Positions 31,500 through 43,573 of a stretch of DNA of 64,000 nt are shown here, one piece after another. Origin of the DNA: Temnothorax longispinosus (lineage: Eukaryota > Arthropoda > Insecta > Hymenoptera > Formicidae); NCBI RefSeq assembly GCF_030848805.1, contig NC_092365.1, positions 10,485,760 to 10,549,759 on the forward strand, written 5' to 3'. A model generated the notes under the pieces. That model had not been told where the DNA came from. It made no database searches and saw only the letters and a list, made by a program, of their open reading frames with translations. The translations under genes and the position numbers were made by a program. Position 1 is the stretch's first letter, and each line of letters starts with the position of its first letter.

Positions 31500-33080
31500 T
31501 GAAGTTGGCCGGACAACTTCAACGTATCGAACTTTAATTAATTGGAATCGATTGCAGATCGTTTGGTGGTCTTTGGTAGTCTAGTCCGATCGTTTGGTGG
31601 TTAGCCGTTTTCCTGTAAAATAAAAATGAAATTTCCGGTGTGAAGTTAGCCGGACAATTTTTTTTCAACCAATTTAACTTTTTTGTAGTTTATTCGACGC
31701 GGAATCGTTTGGTAGTCACAAATATCACCAGTAAAACGTTTGGTGGTCAACCGTTTTCCCAGAAAATAGAAAAAACCGTATGCGCATAATGCCGGACATA
31801 TCACCTCTGTGCCACTAGTCGGAAAAATTGTATTTATCACCCAAATTGACTTTGATAGGGCTCAATCCGCTCAATCGACGCGGAATCGTTGGTGGTCACG
31901 AATATCATCATTAAAACGTTTAATAGTCAATCGTTTTCCTAAGAAATAGATATAACCGTACTCTTACGCCATTGGTCGCATGACCCCTGGCGGAAAAAAT
32001 TTCTATGAATAACTACAAAATTTAACTAGAAATAGAAATTTGTACATTTTTGTTGAAATATTTAATTTTTTGTAGAAATGGTTATATTTTTGTAGAAATA
32101 TCTACGAAATAGTACCACAAATTACAATGTTCTCAAATCAAGAAATTATTGCAAGTAGTATTTTATGAAAAACTACAATTTATAAAAAATAGTACAAAAA
32201 TCTACAAATTTTAAAAATTTAAGAAAAAACAAAATCTTAAAAAATTAAAACCTGCTTACTTGTAGAATACTACAAAAATTTACAAAAGTGTTCCAATTCT
32301 AGCATTTTTATGTAGGATTTTGTAGTACTTCTTAAATTCATATAAAATTTAGTAGATTCTAGCAATTATATTTTATAGTTTTTTAAATTTTGTAGAAATA
32401 TTTCCGCCAGGGACTCCGTGACGTTAGCTCGGTAATTTGATGGATAAACATTATTTATCAATCAAATTGACTTTCATACGGCTCAATCGACGCGGAATCG
32501 TTTGGTGGTCGCGAATATCATCAGTAAAACGTTTGGTGGTCAACCGTTTTCCCAGAAAATAGAAAAAACCGTATGCGCATAAGGCCGGACATATCACCTC
32601 TGTGCCATTAGTCGGAAAAATTGTATTTATCACCCAAATTGACTTTGATAGGGCTCAATCGACGCGGAATCGTTTGGTGGTCACGAATATCATCATTAAA
32701 ACGTTTGGTAGTCAATCGTTTTCCTAAGAAATAGATAAAACCGTACTCTCACGCCATTGGTCGCATGACTCCGTGACGTTAGCTTGGTAATTTGATGGAT
32801 AAACATTATTTATCAATCAAATTGACTTTCATACGGCTCAATCGACGCGGAATCGTTTGGTGGTCACAAATATTATCAGTAAAACGTTTGGTGGTCAACC
32901 GTTTTCCCAAAAAATAGAAAAAACCGTATGCGCATAATGCCAGACATATCACCTCTGTGCCACTTGTCGAAAAAATTGTATTTATCACCCAAATTGACTT
33001 TGATAGGGCTCAATCGACGCGGAATCGTTTAGTGGTCACGAATATCATCAGTAAAACGTTTTAGGAAAACGTGGTCAACC
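31500..33080. repeat. Dimeric satellite (about 171-184-bp monomers, 355-bp dimer) with CGTTTGGTGGT motifs
   Basis: Monomers carry TCGACGCGGAATCGTTTGG at about 31690, 31872, 32484, 32658, 32842 and 33013. Alternating A and B types give a 355-bp higher-order period. GTTAGCCGGACAA at 31651 and CGTTTGGTGGT link it to the Mutator-like element at 22285. Repeated open frames on the minus strand simply reflect the period. Confidence 0.82.
31985..32412. mobile_element. TIR MITE inserted in the satellite; empty site present
   Basis: 428 bp with ends CCCTGGCGGAAA and TTTCCGCCAGGG. The duplicate satellite unit at 32763 reads CGCATGACTCCGTGACG without it. Comparison gives a 2-base duplication AC. The interior is AT-rich with many TACAAAATTT/AAATTTTGTA words and no frame. 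Confidence 0.88.
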
Positions 33081-33417
33081 GGTAAAACGTGGTAAAAAAT
33101 TCAAAAAGAATTCAAAAAACATTTTTTTCTTTTTAAATTTTATAAAATATGTAAATAATTCCAACGGCACTTTTTATTTATATCAATTAATTTAACAATG
33201 TTCCAAGTACATCTGGGAATTTTTTCAAGCTGATCGCACTCGTTAATTTAAAATGGTGGACGATCAAAGTGTGTGTAGGGTCAGATTGACCCAGTGTGTT
33301 TTTTTGAAAAAAAAAATGTTTTTTACAAAAAAAATTAAATAAAAACATTTTACAGTTTTGCAAATATAGAATTCATGACTTTACCAAAAGGAAATCCTGT
33401 AGTAAGAACTCTATTAC
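33081..33417. repeat. Partial copy of the 27116 MITE plus right composite arm
   Basis: Carries the right half of the 27116-27615 MITE (CAAGTACATCTGGGAATTTT, GGGTCAGATTGACCCAGTG) followed from 33340 by the complement of the left composite arm. Confidence 0.7.
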
Positions 33418-34151
33418 GTAAAAATTATGTGTTATATACAATTTTAATGATTAAAGCGGATTTAATCCGATTCACATAGCTACTTTCACTACCCAATTTA
33501 AATGGATTAAGCGCAGATACGATTGAAACCGATTGAGTAGAATTTAGATGAATCCGGAAATATCGCATTAAATCCAATTCCGGTGTTGTATTAAAATTTC
33601 ACGATTGATGCGGATTCAATACGATTCATGTGGTCATTTTATTTACCCGATTAAAATGGATTAGGATTAATACGATTGAAACCGATTCAGTCGGATTCAG
33701 ATGAATCCGGAAATATCGCATTAAATCCGATTTCGGTGTTGTATTAAAATTTTACGATTGATGCGGATTCAATACGATTCATGTGGTCACTTTATTCACC
33801 TGATTAAAATGGATTGGCATTAATACAATTGAAACCGATTCAGTCGGATTCAGATGATCCGGAAATATCGCATTAAATCCGATTTCGGTGTTGTATTAAA
33901 ATTTTACGATTGATGCGGATTCAACACGATTCATGTGCTCACTTTATTCACCCGATTAAAATGGATGTGCATTAATACGATTGAAACTGATAACGACGGA
34001 ATTAAAAACGATTCCGATTGATTTGTTATTAGAACCGATTCACTTTCAATCGGGCATCCGATTAACCGGATTGAAAACGCATTCATTCCGATTCAATTTC
34101 ACCAAATTTAATACGGAACCAATCGGATTTAATCGGTCATTTTCAGCAGGG
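33418..34151. repeat. ATCGG-rich element, copy B
   Basis: Complement of copy A in long stretches, with a doubled internal block of about 146 bp (33590-33735, 33736-33880), and ending CGGTCATTTTCAGCAGGG. Confidence 0.8.
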
Positions 34152-34278
34152 TTACAACGCCAAAGCGAACGACGTGAGTAACGCTCATAAGCGCTTACAG
34201 CGCGTGAGCGTCCAAACCAAACGCACCTTAAGAATATTTTAAGACCAAAAAGAGCCGTGCAACAAATTCTTTAATTTA
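34152..34278. other. Short spacer
   Basis: GC-containing sequence with AACGCACCTTAA near 34220, similar to the terminus of other hairpin MITEs; otherwise nothing recognised. Confidence 0.4.
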
Positions 34279-34282
34279 TTAA

Positions 34283-34909
34283 GGATGTATTGCACCTATT
34301 TTCAAAGCGCTACCAAGTAGATAAAAATTTGTGAGAATGTTCTTTTAGTCTTCCTGATGTGCTACAAAAAAAGTAGAAACGAATCCACTAAACGGTTGCT
34401 GAGATATAACGATTTTAATTTTCACTGATTTTACACGTATTTTTATGGGAAGAGACGATTTTGACGGATAAAACAGCTAAAAAAATGTTGAAGGAGCGCT
34501 ACCAATATTTTGAATTTTTTTGTACATCTAGTATACGAATAGATGAAACTATCTGTCAAGTTTCAATTGTCTTCACTACACCGTTTTAAAGAAATAAATT
34601 AATAATTAATGATAATTAATAATTAATTAATAATTAATAATTAATTATTAATTTTATTAATAATTTGACGTTATAAAGTTGAAATCAGGGCATTTTTACT
34701 GCCAAAAGTTTAGGCTCATAAATTACAAAAATTGCAAATAATACTAGAAAAAACATTTGTAAAGTAAAAAATACCTTTGTAGGAGTAAAAATAAGACTCC
34801 TACTATCATTTGAGTATCTTACATTTAGATTTACTATGCGTTAGGCGTAGATATTCAAGTATTTCAAATTTCATGCACTTTTGTCTAAGATTGTACCAGT
34901 GATACATCC
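34283..34909. mobile_element. TTAA-flanked MITE
   Basis: 627 bp with short ends GGATGTAT/ATACATCC, bordered by TTAA (34279-34282, 34910-34913). Another TTAA-GGATGTAT end occurs at 61919. No coding frame. Confidence 0.65.
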
Positions 34910-34913
34910 TTAA

Positions 34914-35098
34914 ATAATTATTAAATAAAAATTTATTAAATAAACAATTAGCGTCAATTTTTAACCCATAAACATTGTAGTGTTTTTAATTACCTACATT
35001 AACAAAAAAAACATTTAAATCCGAGTAGTTTTAACCGGTTCCGAGATAACGCACTTTTTTGGTCTAATTTGCCTCTACTAAGTGAGCTGAATACTAAA
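34914..35098. other. AT-rich spacer
   Basis: No gene or repeat recognised. Confidence 0.4.
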
Positions 35099-35367
35099 AT
35101 GGACGCCGAACGAAACGTCAAGAGACTATTAACAGTATCAGTCACTTCATTGATATTTTCAAACAAAAATGATGAAAGTCATAGCTCGCAATCGAGCGAG
35201 AGTGAATTTGAAGATGAAGACATTTCCTTAAGGGATATGCAAACATTGTATTGTATACTATAATATTGGGGAGTAAAGTACGTGGAAAAATGATTGCAAC
35301 CGAAAAAATTACAGATTATGTTGATCGCGTAATTCCCAATTACTCCAATATTACATTTAAGGGGGTA
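35099..35367 (+). pseudogene. Possible PIF/Harbinger-type transposase N-terminal remnant
   Basis: MDAERNVKRLLTV and an acidic Ser-rich stretch are followed, in another frame from 35272, by KITDYVDRVIPNYSNITFK. The NY.D..IP.YS...F pattern resembles the N-terminal helices before the catalytic domain in Harbinger nucleases. It stops at GGGGGTATCCCACTG, the start of another repeat. Weak evidence. Confidence 0.3.
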
Positions 35368-35735
35368 TCCCACTGTAGAGCACGAAAAAAATAGGCATAT
35401 TTCGGGAATTTTTTTTGCGCAATAAAGAGATCAATCGAAATTCTGTAAAATGGGATTTATAATTCTAGTAATGAAGTACAAAAAATATTTTTTTCAACTT
35501 CGTTCATAACCAAATGAGCGGTTGCGCAGCATTTCTCCGTCGGTGCCTTTTTTTCCACGGCTGGAAACCTAACTCCCGCAATTTTTGACCTGGAACAAAA
35601 AACCAAAGTTTTTTCTATAGAGCAACAGCAAGAGACGTACGTAGGATTTTTTCGATATATTGATTTTTCGCGAAATAGTGCACTTTTAAAAAAAAAGTTT
35701 GATCAAACTGTGGTGCACATTCACTTCACGCCACG
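35368..35735. other. Unrecognised repeat-like segment upstream of the BEL/Pao element
   Basis: Begins GGGGGTATCCCACTGTAGAG, which looks like an element terminus, but no matching right end was found; it may be cut by the LTR element. No coding frame. Confidence 0.4.
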
Positions 35736-35994
35736 TGTCTCACCGGCTCACGGGCTAATCATCACGAGGAGGGCAATTAATATAATTGTCTCGCCCACTC
35801 ACGGACATTAAATACTTTTTATTAAAAGACAGCTCATCATTTCTCAGGTCAGATGTACATTTTTTGACGAATTAAAGACGGCTCAGTCTGTGGTCTGAGT
35901 TACACATAAATTAAAGAGTAATTAGTGAACACCTTCCACGCGCGTCCTTCTCATCCCGCTTCCATCGCCGGGAAAATCAGCGATTTCGCGAACA
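35736..35994 (+). repeat. 5' LTR of BEL/Pao element
   Basis: 259 bp, TGTCTCACCG to TCGCGAACA, differing from the 3' LTR at about six positions (about 2.3 percent). The next bases, TTTGGTCCTTCGAGCCGGAT, are the likely primer-binding site. Confidence 0.95.
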
Positions 35995-36331
35995 TTTGGT
36001 CCTTCGAGCCGGATGCGTGGAACTTATAGTGTAACTCAGACACAGATCATGTGAACAGGGCATGCCACGTGGACATTATCGCGCGCCTTCGCGAGTGGAG
36101 TACAGACATTCTCACGCGCACAAGTGTTACACAAACATGTTCACGCGCTCCCGCGAGTGTAAATAGATATTTTCACGTGCTCAATACATGACTCCAACGA
36201 CTCTCGCTGCCGGCTGCGCGTAGTGTTGTTCTAACGCGGTTCTCGAACGTTCTCGTCTCGTGCAGTATTTCTTATACGTGTCTCGACATTTCTCAGGTCT
36301 CTCATCGTGCGCTGCTCAGTGACGGCTCATC

Positions 36332-37673
36332 ATGACGGATCCCGCCAACACCGGGACGGGCGGCAAGACCCCGCTATTGCTCCAGCTGCCGGAAGACAAG
36401 CGCACGTCAGACCGCCAGGCCTCACCGGTGCGTTTGTCCGCAGAGCACACTTTGAAGGTGCAGACGCAGATGAACCGCATCGCGACGGTGCGGGCCATTA
36501 GCGAGACGTTGCCATCTACCGCGGATGACACAACGGTGGATGAAATCCTCTAGATCTCGATCCAGCTCGAGGAAGTGCACAAGGCGTTCCTTAAGGAACA
36601 CGCCTATTTCGTGGTCTCGTGGCCGGCGGCGCTCATCGCTCATGAGTACTTCTCCAAAAACGCCTTTGCCGTGGAGGCGCAAGAGTGCATGATGGCTCGT
36701 CGCTCTCTGGCAAAGCTCAAGGGCGCATTAGCGGAGAAGATCGCTCCGAAGGCTGCGTCTGAAACGGCGCAGCCCCCACGGTCTCAACCGAGACTGCCGG
36801 ACATAAACATCCCGTCGTTCAAGGGCGAGTACGAGGCATGGCCCACATATCGTGACCTGTTCAAGGCTGTCATTTATGACAGCCAACGGCTCACCGACGT
36901 GGAGAAACTCCACTATCTGCGGCTCTCATTAGAAGGGCCACCTGCTCAGCTCATTTCCGGATTGCCTCTCACCGCCGACTCGCTCAAACCATCCTGGGAA
37001 ATGCTCGTCGATCGATACGAAAACAAGCGCCTGCCGCCTACTCATACAATCTTACTTTGACCAGCTCTTCGCCAGCTCAACACCGGTGCAGAAGAACGCC
37101 GCAGCACTGGACAAGCTGCTCAACACATTCAAGGAGGGAATCAAAGGCCTCCAATCCCTAGGCGTCTCACAGGATCTGGGTGACTGCATTCTGGTGTACC
37201 AGTTGTCTAGGCAGCTGGATCGCCAGACCAAGGAGCAGTGGGAGACGTCATTGGGCGCCGCGCGCGAGTACCCGCGATTCGAAAAACTCGAGCAATTTCT
37301 CACATCTCGAGCTCGAGCGCTCGAGAGAATCGAATCAACAGCCAGCTCTGGAGGCTCGGCATCATCAACAGCAAGGCGCACCGCGACGGCTCATCATGCG
37401 GCAGCTCAACCGGCCCGCACGACAACCGCTGACGGCTCAACGGTTTTCCCGTGTGACTGCTGCAACGGCACGCACTTCGTGGTGACGTGCCCAAAATTCA
37501 GAGACCTCTCACCGGGCGATCGACAAAAGCTAGTCATCTCACGGAGGCTCTGTTTCAATTGCCTCGGCCGCCACAATGTCCGCTCATGCAAGAGCTCACG
37601 GGGGTGTAAGAAATGCACCAACCGACACCACACCATACTGCATGAGGCTCATCAGGCGGACTCATCAGCTTAG
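36332..37673 (+). pseudogene. BEL/Pao gag with zinc knuckle, one stop and one frameshift
   Basis: Starts MTDPANTGTGG after a roughly 340-base leader. A TAG at 36551-36553 interrupts the frame, which continues through IPSFKGEYEAWPTYRDLFKA, the conserved Pao capsid motif, and LHYLRLSLEGPPAQLI. A frameshift near 37045 leads to VSQDLGDCILVYQLSRQLD and then a CX2CX3HX4C-type knuckle (CDCCNGTHFVVTC, and CFNCLGRHNVRSC). It ends with a TAG at 37671. Gag packages the element RNA; this copy cannot yield a complete protein. Confidence 0.88.
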
Positions 37674-37713
37674 CCTTACCACCAGCTCAGCCTTGTCATC
37701 TCAATAGGAAGAT

Positions 37714-40479
37714 GGTGCAATTGTCAACCACTCACTTTCGGTCCGCTCATCTCACTCAACATTGTTAGCTACGGCCCTGGCTCAGATCAGCTCACCTGTT
37801 AATACTCAGCGCGTACGGCTTCTCATCGATACAGGTTCAGAACTTACTTTCGTCTCTGAATCACTCATTCGTCAGCTCAACATTTCTCGTCATCATTCTG
37901 TCATTCTCATTACGGGAATTGGTGGCGGAAGGTCCACGCAAACTCGAGGAGTTGCATTTCTCAAGCTCCGCTCACTTCGCTCAAGATCAGACGTCGTTAT
38001 TCAAGCTCACATTCTGCAGACGTTAACGAACATCCTGCCATCATTCAACGCTGCACCCCAGGAATGGCCGCATCTCACCAAGTTAACCTTGGCTGATCCT
38101 GATTTTCTAACACCACGGCCAGTGGATATCATCATTGGAGCTGACTCATATGGGCAGATCATCAAGCCCAACAACATCAAACGAGATACATTGATGCCAA
38201 TTGCGCAGCTCTCAATTTTCGGATGGCTCGTTCTCAGACCTATCGACACATCATCATCGGCATCTGCTGCAGTGCATCATGCATTGATTCAGGAGAGAGA
38301 AGATGCTCTCGACGAGTTGTTGTCGAGATTTTGGACACAAGAAGAAGTGCCTGCGAGCAACAATCATCATCTTACTCCTGACGAGCAAAGATGTGAAGAA
38401 TACTTCAAGACCACTGTTTCGCGGGATTCAACAGGTCGATACACGGTTCGAATTCCATTAAGATCATCACCTGATACTCTTGGCGATTCGTATCTCACTG
38501 CGCATTGATGTTTGCAAAGTTTACTAAGAAGACTCTCCCGAGATGACAACTATCGACGTCTGTATCATCAATTTATGACAGAATATCGAGATCTCAATCA
38601 CATGAAGAAGGCTTCTTCCGCTTCCAGTCAGCACACACAATATTACTTGCCACATCATGGAGTGCTCAAACCAGACAGTGCAACCACTAAATTACGTGTG
38701 GTATTTAATGGCTCGAGTGCATCCACATCCGGCCGCTCACTTAATGATCTCATGCACACAGGAGCCAAACTGCACTTAGACATCACAGATGTTTTGCTCT
38801 GGATTCGACAATTTCGGCAGTTAGTTGCCACGGACATCACCAAGATGTACAGGCAAATCAACGTACATGAAGATGACTGGAACTTGCAACGGATTCTATG
38901 GATCGACGATCAGCTTAATGAAGTGCCATATCATCTAACAACGGTCACGTATGGTACCAAGGCTGCCCCGTTCTTAGCTATACAAACACTGCTGCAACTG
39001 GTGGAGGATGAAGGTCACAATTTTCCCCTCGCAGTGCCGCCAATCATTCAAGGTCGATACGTTGACGACATTTTTGGAGGCGCCGACACCGTTCAGCAGG
39101 TAATAGAAATTTCATTGCAGCTACAGAACTTGTGCATGGCGGGCGGCTTTCCATTAGCCAAGTGGCACGCAACTCATCAAGATGTGCTCACTGCGGTTCA
39201 AGCAGAAAAAGACCAGGGCTCACAAATTACCTTTGACGAGTGCGTAACCAAAATACTCGGATTACGATGGCTTCCTCAAGAAGATTCATTCGCATTTTCA
39301 ACAAGGATCTCGTCGCACACCGATCATCTCACCAAACGCCTCGTTTTGTCTGAAGTGGCTCAGATATTCGATCCACTAGGCTTTGCATCACCAGTCGTGA
39401 TCAAGGCGAAGATGCTCTTGCAGGAGCTTTGGCTTCATAAGCTCCAATGGGATGAACCACTGCCATCCCAACTCTCATCACGGTGGCTCATCATCAGAAA
39501 AAGACTCACCAGCTTGCGCAAGATCTCAATACCTCGGTGGTACAACACATTGAGCACCTCGTCAGTGGAATTTTACGGCTTTTCTGATGCTTCTCAACTG
39601 GCAATGGCTGCAGTCGTATATATCACCGTCCACGGCTTTAATGGCGCCACGATTTCATTGGTGTGCTCCAAAACTAAAGTAGCACCGCTCAAACGGCTCA
39701 CCATCCCGAGACTTGAACTCACCGCAGCACTGCTGCTCTCAAGACTCATGCAATACGTTCAAGCCACCTTGAAGTTGAACGTTACAGCAACTCACCTGTG
39801 GACGGACTCTGTTGTGACACTCACGTGGATCAAATCTCATGCATCGCGCTGGAAGGATTTTGTGAGAAACCGAGTTTCTCAAATTCAAGAGCTCACTGCA
39901 AACGCACATTGGAAATACGTACCTGGTACATCTAACCCAGCCGACTGCGCATCACGAGGACTAACTACTGCTCAACTCCAAAGCCACTCATTATGGTGGA
40001 CTGGACCACCGTGGATACTCACCCCTGAAGCATGGCCATCACAATCCGCGCTTTCGGACGAGCTGAGCGCGCATGAGGCTCGTCCTGGCATTGCGCTACA
40101 TGCGGCCGCATCTCAGTTGGACTATCACTGGAACCTCATATATAGGTACTCAACCCTCAATAAATTACTGAGAATAACAGCTCTCTGTTTCAGGTTCACC
40201 TCTCTGCTGAAAAAGCACCGAGCCAAATCATCGGACTCGCACTCTGCGTTGGAGAAGGCCAGACTTTTCTGGATCAAGGCTACTCAAGCGGCATACTTAA
40301 CGTACGAGATCAAGATGCTCACGGCCAACTCGAGACTACCAACTACTCACGCATTCAGTCAAGGGACACATAGACGCTCAAGGGATTGTCTGAGTTGGCG
40401 GCCGCCTCAACCAATCAACATTAGCTCAAGACAACACATCAGGCGATTTTACCTCGCCACTCACGGTTCTCAACCTTAA
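37714..40479 (+). pseudogene. BEL/Pao pol: aspartic protease, reverse transcriptase, RNase H
   Basis: The protease motif LLIDTGSELTFVSE lies near 37821. A TGA at 38506-38508 interrupts the frame, which then continues in phase into the reverse transcriptase: KLRVVFNGSSAS, VATDITKMYRQI and YVDDIFGG (catalytic Asp pair). The Pao-specific LSEVAQIFDPLGFASPVVI connection and RNase H with FYGFSDAS, WTDSVVTLTWI and NPADCASRG follow. The frame shifts near 40365 into out-of-frame sequence ending at 40479. The stretch at 37674-37713 contains another TAG, so gag-pol continuity is also broken there. Confidence 0.92.
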
Positions 40480-41608
40480 TCATCGCTCACGCCCATCTGC
40501 GCACCCTGCATGGAGGAAGCTGACATTGGCTCATGTCAGGCAACAATACTGGATCATCGGCGGACGGGCTCCGGTGAAGTCTCATATCTTACGGTGTGTC
40601 GTGTGTGCTCGGCAGAGGGGGATCCGTGCTCATCAACTAATGGGCCAACTACCTCTCTCTCGGGTTACGCCGTCACGTCCGTTTGCTCATACAGGAGTCG
40701 ACTATGCCGGACCGCTCACCATCAAAACATGGAAAGGACGAGATGCGAAAACATACAAAGGATGGATCTGTGTGTTCGTCTGCTTCTCCACCTCCGCAAT
40801 TCACCTCGAAGTAGTCAGTGACTACTCATCAGAAGGATTCATAGCAGCCCTCCGAAGATTCTCAGCGAGAAGGGGAATTGCTCAGACCATGTATTCGGAC
40901 TGCAGGACAACCTTCATTGGAGCAGACGCCGCGCTCAAGAAAATGTTCATCCAGGGTTGCCAGGAACATCAACGAATCGCTCAAAGTCTACAACTGGATT
41001 GCACCAGATGGGAGTTCAACCCACCAGGCGTTCCACACATAGGGGGCAAGTGGGAGGCGGTGGTGAAATCCGTGAAGTTTCATCTGAGACGAACTATTGG
41101 GGAAACTCTACTCACGACGGAAGAACTCACAACGTTGCTTACGCAAATCGAGGCCATTCTCAACTCGCGGCCTTTAGAACCGCTGAGTGACGACCCTGAA
41201 GACGTCTCAGCGCTCACACCAGGTCATTTCCTCATTGGAGGTCCACTCACTACCATACCCGAGCCATCTCTGAGTGACCTGGCCACCTCGCGACTATCTC
41301 GGTGGCAGCTCATCCAGCAGCGTGTTCAACATTTTTGGGCACAATGGTCGGCTCATTATCTACAACGCCAGCAGGCGAGATCCAAGTGGCATCATCCTAA
41401 CAACAACATCACGGTGGGTTTTATCGTGCTGCTCACCGACGAACGCTCACCACTGTGCAAATGGCCACTCGCCAGAGTAACAGCTTTGCACCTCGGCAAG
41501 GATGGACTCACCAGGGTGGTTACCCTCAAGGGCCACCACGACACTCACCCGGCCAATTGCCAAGCTTGCCATATTACCCATTTCAACAGGATAAAGGATC
41601 AAGAGTAA
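40370..41608 (+). pseudogene. BEL/Pao integrase
   Basis: After the shift near 40365 the frame has a TGA near 40397, then is open to 41608. It reads AHVRQQYWIIGGR and CVVCARQRG (zinc domain), GVDYAGPLTIK (first catalytic Asp), MYSDCRTTFIGA (second Asp, with Cys where most copies have Asn) and GVPHIGGKWEA (Glu). The C-terminal RSPLCKWPLARV block matches Pao integrases. The segment from 40526 is a clean 360-residue frame. Confidence 0.92.
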
Positions 41609-41981
41609 GGAATCATCAACAAGGTTGCTGATGGCGGGCGGAATGTTCGAGATTCCGTTCACGTTGCGCCGTCCGATCAGATGGCAGCATCGATCGGATA
41701 TCGACGGGCCGGATCGACGCGGCAACTTGCGCAAGCACGGGCGCGCTTATTGCCGTCTTCTTCCTTGCGACACACGGAGTCGTACAAATGGCCGCTCTGT
41801 GACCAGACGTGTCTCATGTGCTCTGTTCGATTCGAATAGTGACTCCGCATCGACGTGCCTAACACAGTGAATCAAGCTGCTGAGACAGACTCTTAACCAG
41901 TGAACAAGACCGCTCAGCCAGCTCTGGTACATCAACACGACGACTCAGGCTCACACGTGCGCGAGTGCCGACCGCCACATA

Positions 41982-42240
41982 TGTCTCACCAGCTCACGGG
42001 CTAATCATCACGAGGAGGGCAATTAATATAATTGTCTCGCCCCCTCACGGACATTAAATACTTCTCATTAAAAGACAGCTCATCATTTCTCAGGTCAGAT
42101 GTACATTTTTTGACGAATTAAAGACGGCTCAGACTGGGGTCTGAGTTACACATAAATTAAAGAGTAATTAGTGAACACCTTCCACGCGCGTCCTTCTCAT
42201 CCCGCTTCCATCGCCGGGAAAATCAGCGATTTCGCGAACA
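41982..42240 (+). repeat. 3' LTR of BEL/Pao element
   Basis: 259 bp, same termini as the 5' LTR. The preceding 370 bases are untranslated; no clear polypurine tract directly abuts the LTR. Confidence 0.95.
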
Positions 42241-43564
42241 AGTTTGTATTGTATTTTGTAATGAATTAACATTTAGGTTAATAAATAGACATTCGTTTAT
42301 ATTTAATCTTTGGTTTTATTTCTATTATAAAATCTTATAATCTTATTAAAGTATTCAAATTGTGTATTTTGTAAGCCTCTCCCCTCCCCCCCCACAAAGA
42401 AACAAATATTTCTTAAACATATTATTATTTTAACATAAAATTATATATTTTTGAACATTCTTTTAACATAAACAACTTATTTCTATTAACGACAAAACTT
42501 ATTTTATAAAAAATGTTTTACAAATGTTGTACTAATTGTTAGAAAGAGAGTGTAATAAAGATTCTTTACTTGAATCTACGTCGCACGCACTATATATGGA
42601 ATTATAACGCAAAAAAAGATATTTCGAAGTAATATATACAGTCTTAGTTAGTCTTTTTCTCGAAAACTAGGATAAGTAAACGGATAAAATATTAAATAAT
42701 TTCACAATGAAAAAGTACTATTTGTCAGTGACTAGTATAACGATATGCAAGATAACAAAAGAAATAATGTGCTTAAATGTCGTTGCAACCGTTTCCTTGA
42801 CTTTATTTATAGACGTCTGTGTCCCAAAAAATGGACGGAACAAATACTGAATACTTCCATGGCCTTGTCTAATAAGACCAGAGCATACGTCCCACAGTAG
42901 ACGAATAAATAATGAATACCTCCATGGCCATACAAAGACCAGAGCAATAAGATCTCGAGATCTCCTGTAACCAAAGATCCTCTTAGTTCGATCGACTGTA
43001 AGCGAATAGCGATATCCGCTGTCTTTGGTCAGACGATTATGACCACCAGAAATGATCAATGGCTCAACAGGGAAATCATCAAGTTACCTTTCTGTTGAGA
43101 TCCTCCTTATGCAGGAACTCGTCCGTCAAATACCAGGAAATGGCCTCAAATTGCCATATACTTAGTGTGAGGACACAGGGCGGTTGCCCTGCCTCGTGAA
43201 CGTGAGATCGTTCTCTCCTGAAATAGCCGCCCTTTGTCGCCGAGTCCTTGCGTAATAATGGCGCGACTTGAGATAATAGCCGTGGATACCTTCCTTCAAT
43301 CGTCTCTCTGAACGTTGTGTCGTACCGATGATACGAATTCTTATATCAAACAGATATCTTGTCTGTTACTTATTATACACTCGTCTCGATAACATCTCTC
43401 GCTTCGAGAGAATTCTACGGCAGAAGGCCCACGAAGTGACTCAGAAAGATGTTAACGCAACAACGGACTATTCTCTTCTTCTTCTTCTTCTTCTTCGTAT
43501 GTTTAATGGCCTTCAGGCAATACTGCCCCGAAAACGGCCAGGGCGAACCAATAATCTTATGAGC
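42241..43564. other. Unassigned region with short tandem duplication and (TTC)n
   Basis: AT-rich to about 42700. A roughly 62-bp unit with TCCATGGCC and AGACCAGAGCA is doubled at 42850-42960. A (CTT)n microsatellite lies at 43475-43496. Mid-GC sequence at 43060-43470 may be part of an LTR or MITE but has no partner here. Frames on both strands show no family resemblance. Confidence 0.45.
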
Positions 43565-43573
43565 CGTGAGGCG

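Larger units (their letters stand above)
35736..42240 (+). mobile_element. Complete BEL/Pao LTR retrotransposon (6.5 kb), coding region broken
   Basis: Two 259-bp LTRs enclose gag, protease, reverse transcriptase, RNase H and integrase in Pao order. The 5-bp flanks (CCACG and AGTTT) do not match, so no target duplication is seen. Lesions: in-frame stops at 36551, 38506 and about 40397; frameshifts near 37045 and 40365. CTCA tetranucleotides are strikingly frequent across LTR and coding parts. Low LTR divergence shows a recent arrival despite the lesions. Confidence 0.93.

Noticed and set aside
31646..32988. Three near-identical minus frames (MINTIFPTSGTEVICP...)
   Set aside because: They repeat with the satellite period and have no domain; not a gene family.
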